Assembly (NCBI GenBank): GCA_028687525.1
Contig: JAQTZX010000087.1
Span: 1-6,380, forward strand
Direction of reading: 5' to 3'
From: Candidatus Omnitrophota bacterium
GTDB lineage: Bacteria > Omnitrophota > Gorgyraeia > Gygaellales > Profunditerraquicolaceae
DNA: 6,380 bases
Shown here: in pieces, positions 6,113-6,380 of the stretch
Numbering within the stretch: position 1 is the stretch's first letter
How the letters are laid out: the number at the start of each line of letters is the position of its first letter
Position numbers and translations under genes: made by a program
Notes under the pieces: model-generated
Seen by the model: only the letters and a program-made list of their open reading frames with translations
Told to the model about the DNA's origin: nothing
The model's database searches: none

Positions 6113-6380
6113 TACTTCGAGCCGTTATATGGCCCTTGGTTTGTCTGACGGGGACCGCGTTTATGAATATGATCTGGCGGTGGAACGCAGGCTTTCCGCT
6201 TTGCTTGGGCCGGCGGTTAAGCGGGTGGCCGATGCGCTGTCATGGAAAATGGACGAGATAGATTATTTTGCCTGCGGGATCGGGCCGGGTTCTTTTACCG
6301 CCGTGCGCATCGGGATGTCCTTGATCAAAGGACTGGCCTGGTCTCTGCGTAAGCCGGTGGCCGGGATATCCACGCTGGAT
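6093..6380 (+). CDS. tsaB: tRNA t6A37 biosynthesis protein TsaB, 5' part (runs off right edge)
   Basis: The frame is open for 96 codons to the window end. TsaB (YeaZ) is an ASKHA-fold, catalytically inactive paralogue of TsaD that dimerises with it and is bridged by TsaE in t6A synthesis. Evidence is the N-terminal MKILALDTSS phosphate-1-like motif (1-10), the WKMDEIDYFACGIGPGSF region, and the GPGSFTAVRIG signature at 64-74 followed by IKGLAW (78-83). Most relatives have GPGSFTGLRIG and an HSE near residue 34; here the residues are A70/V71 and L34-S35-A36, modest departures in a non-catalytic protein. The full family length is about 220-240 residues, so over half is missing. From the B. subtilis order, rimI and tsaD are the genes to expect next. 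Confidence 0.95.
   Translation, partial: MKILALDTSSRYMALGLSDGDRVYEYDLAVERRLSALLGPAVKRVADALSWKMDEIDYFACGIGPGSFTAVRIGMSLIKGLAWSLRKPVAGISTLD

Overview
The window is a dense bacterial chromosomal segment. All seven complete or partial recognisable genes and one unrecognised gene lie on the + strand, with short gaps or small overlaps. Nothing points to a phage, plasmid, insertion sequence or CRISPR array. Shine-Dalgarno-type start sites, a signal-peptide protein and bacterial-type MetRS, TatD, TsaE and TsaB identify a bacterium. The mixture of conserved housekeeping pairs with two uncharacterised genes suggests an uncultured or poorly sampled lineage, possibly Omnitrophota-like or a similar Gram-negative candidate phylum. 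That placement is a guess from general impression, not from a search.

Layout: (1) positions 1-2009 hold the 3' part of metG (methionyl-tRNA synthetase) followed by tatD (metal-dependent DNase), a pairing also known from Bacillus subtilis (metS-yabD). (2) A 98-base gap (2010-2107) carries two abutting inverted repeats. (3) Positions 2108-3546 hold a cytoplasmic TPR protein and an exported protein of unknown function, overlapping by an ATGA junction. The exported protein has an HxH...TxxD cluster near its C-terminus that resembles a JAMM/MPN metal site. (4) An 88-base gap (3547-3634) contains copies of an ACTTACAC-like octamer on one side and an inverted copy on the other, able to form alternative stem-loops just before the next ribosome binding site. 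(5) Positions 3635-4687 hold mtnA (5-methylthioribose-1-phosphate isomerase) with both catalytic residues. (6) Positions 4713-6380 hold thiL, tsaE and the start of tsaB, tightly packed. This is the same order as B. subtilis thiL-tsaE-tsaB-rimI-tsaD, so rimI and tsaD may lie beyond the right edge.

Together the known genes cover translation (tRNA charging and t6A tRNA modification), thiamine pyrophosphate synthesis and methylthioadenosine salvage. I see no convincing rho-independent terminator or riboswitch, so the whole segment could be one or a few long transcripts. The least explained parts are the TPR/exported-protein pair and the octamer repeats before mtnA. I do not see evidence for a complete new biological system.
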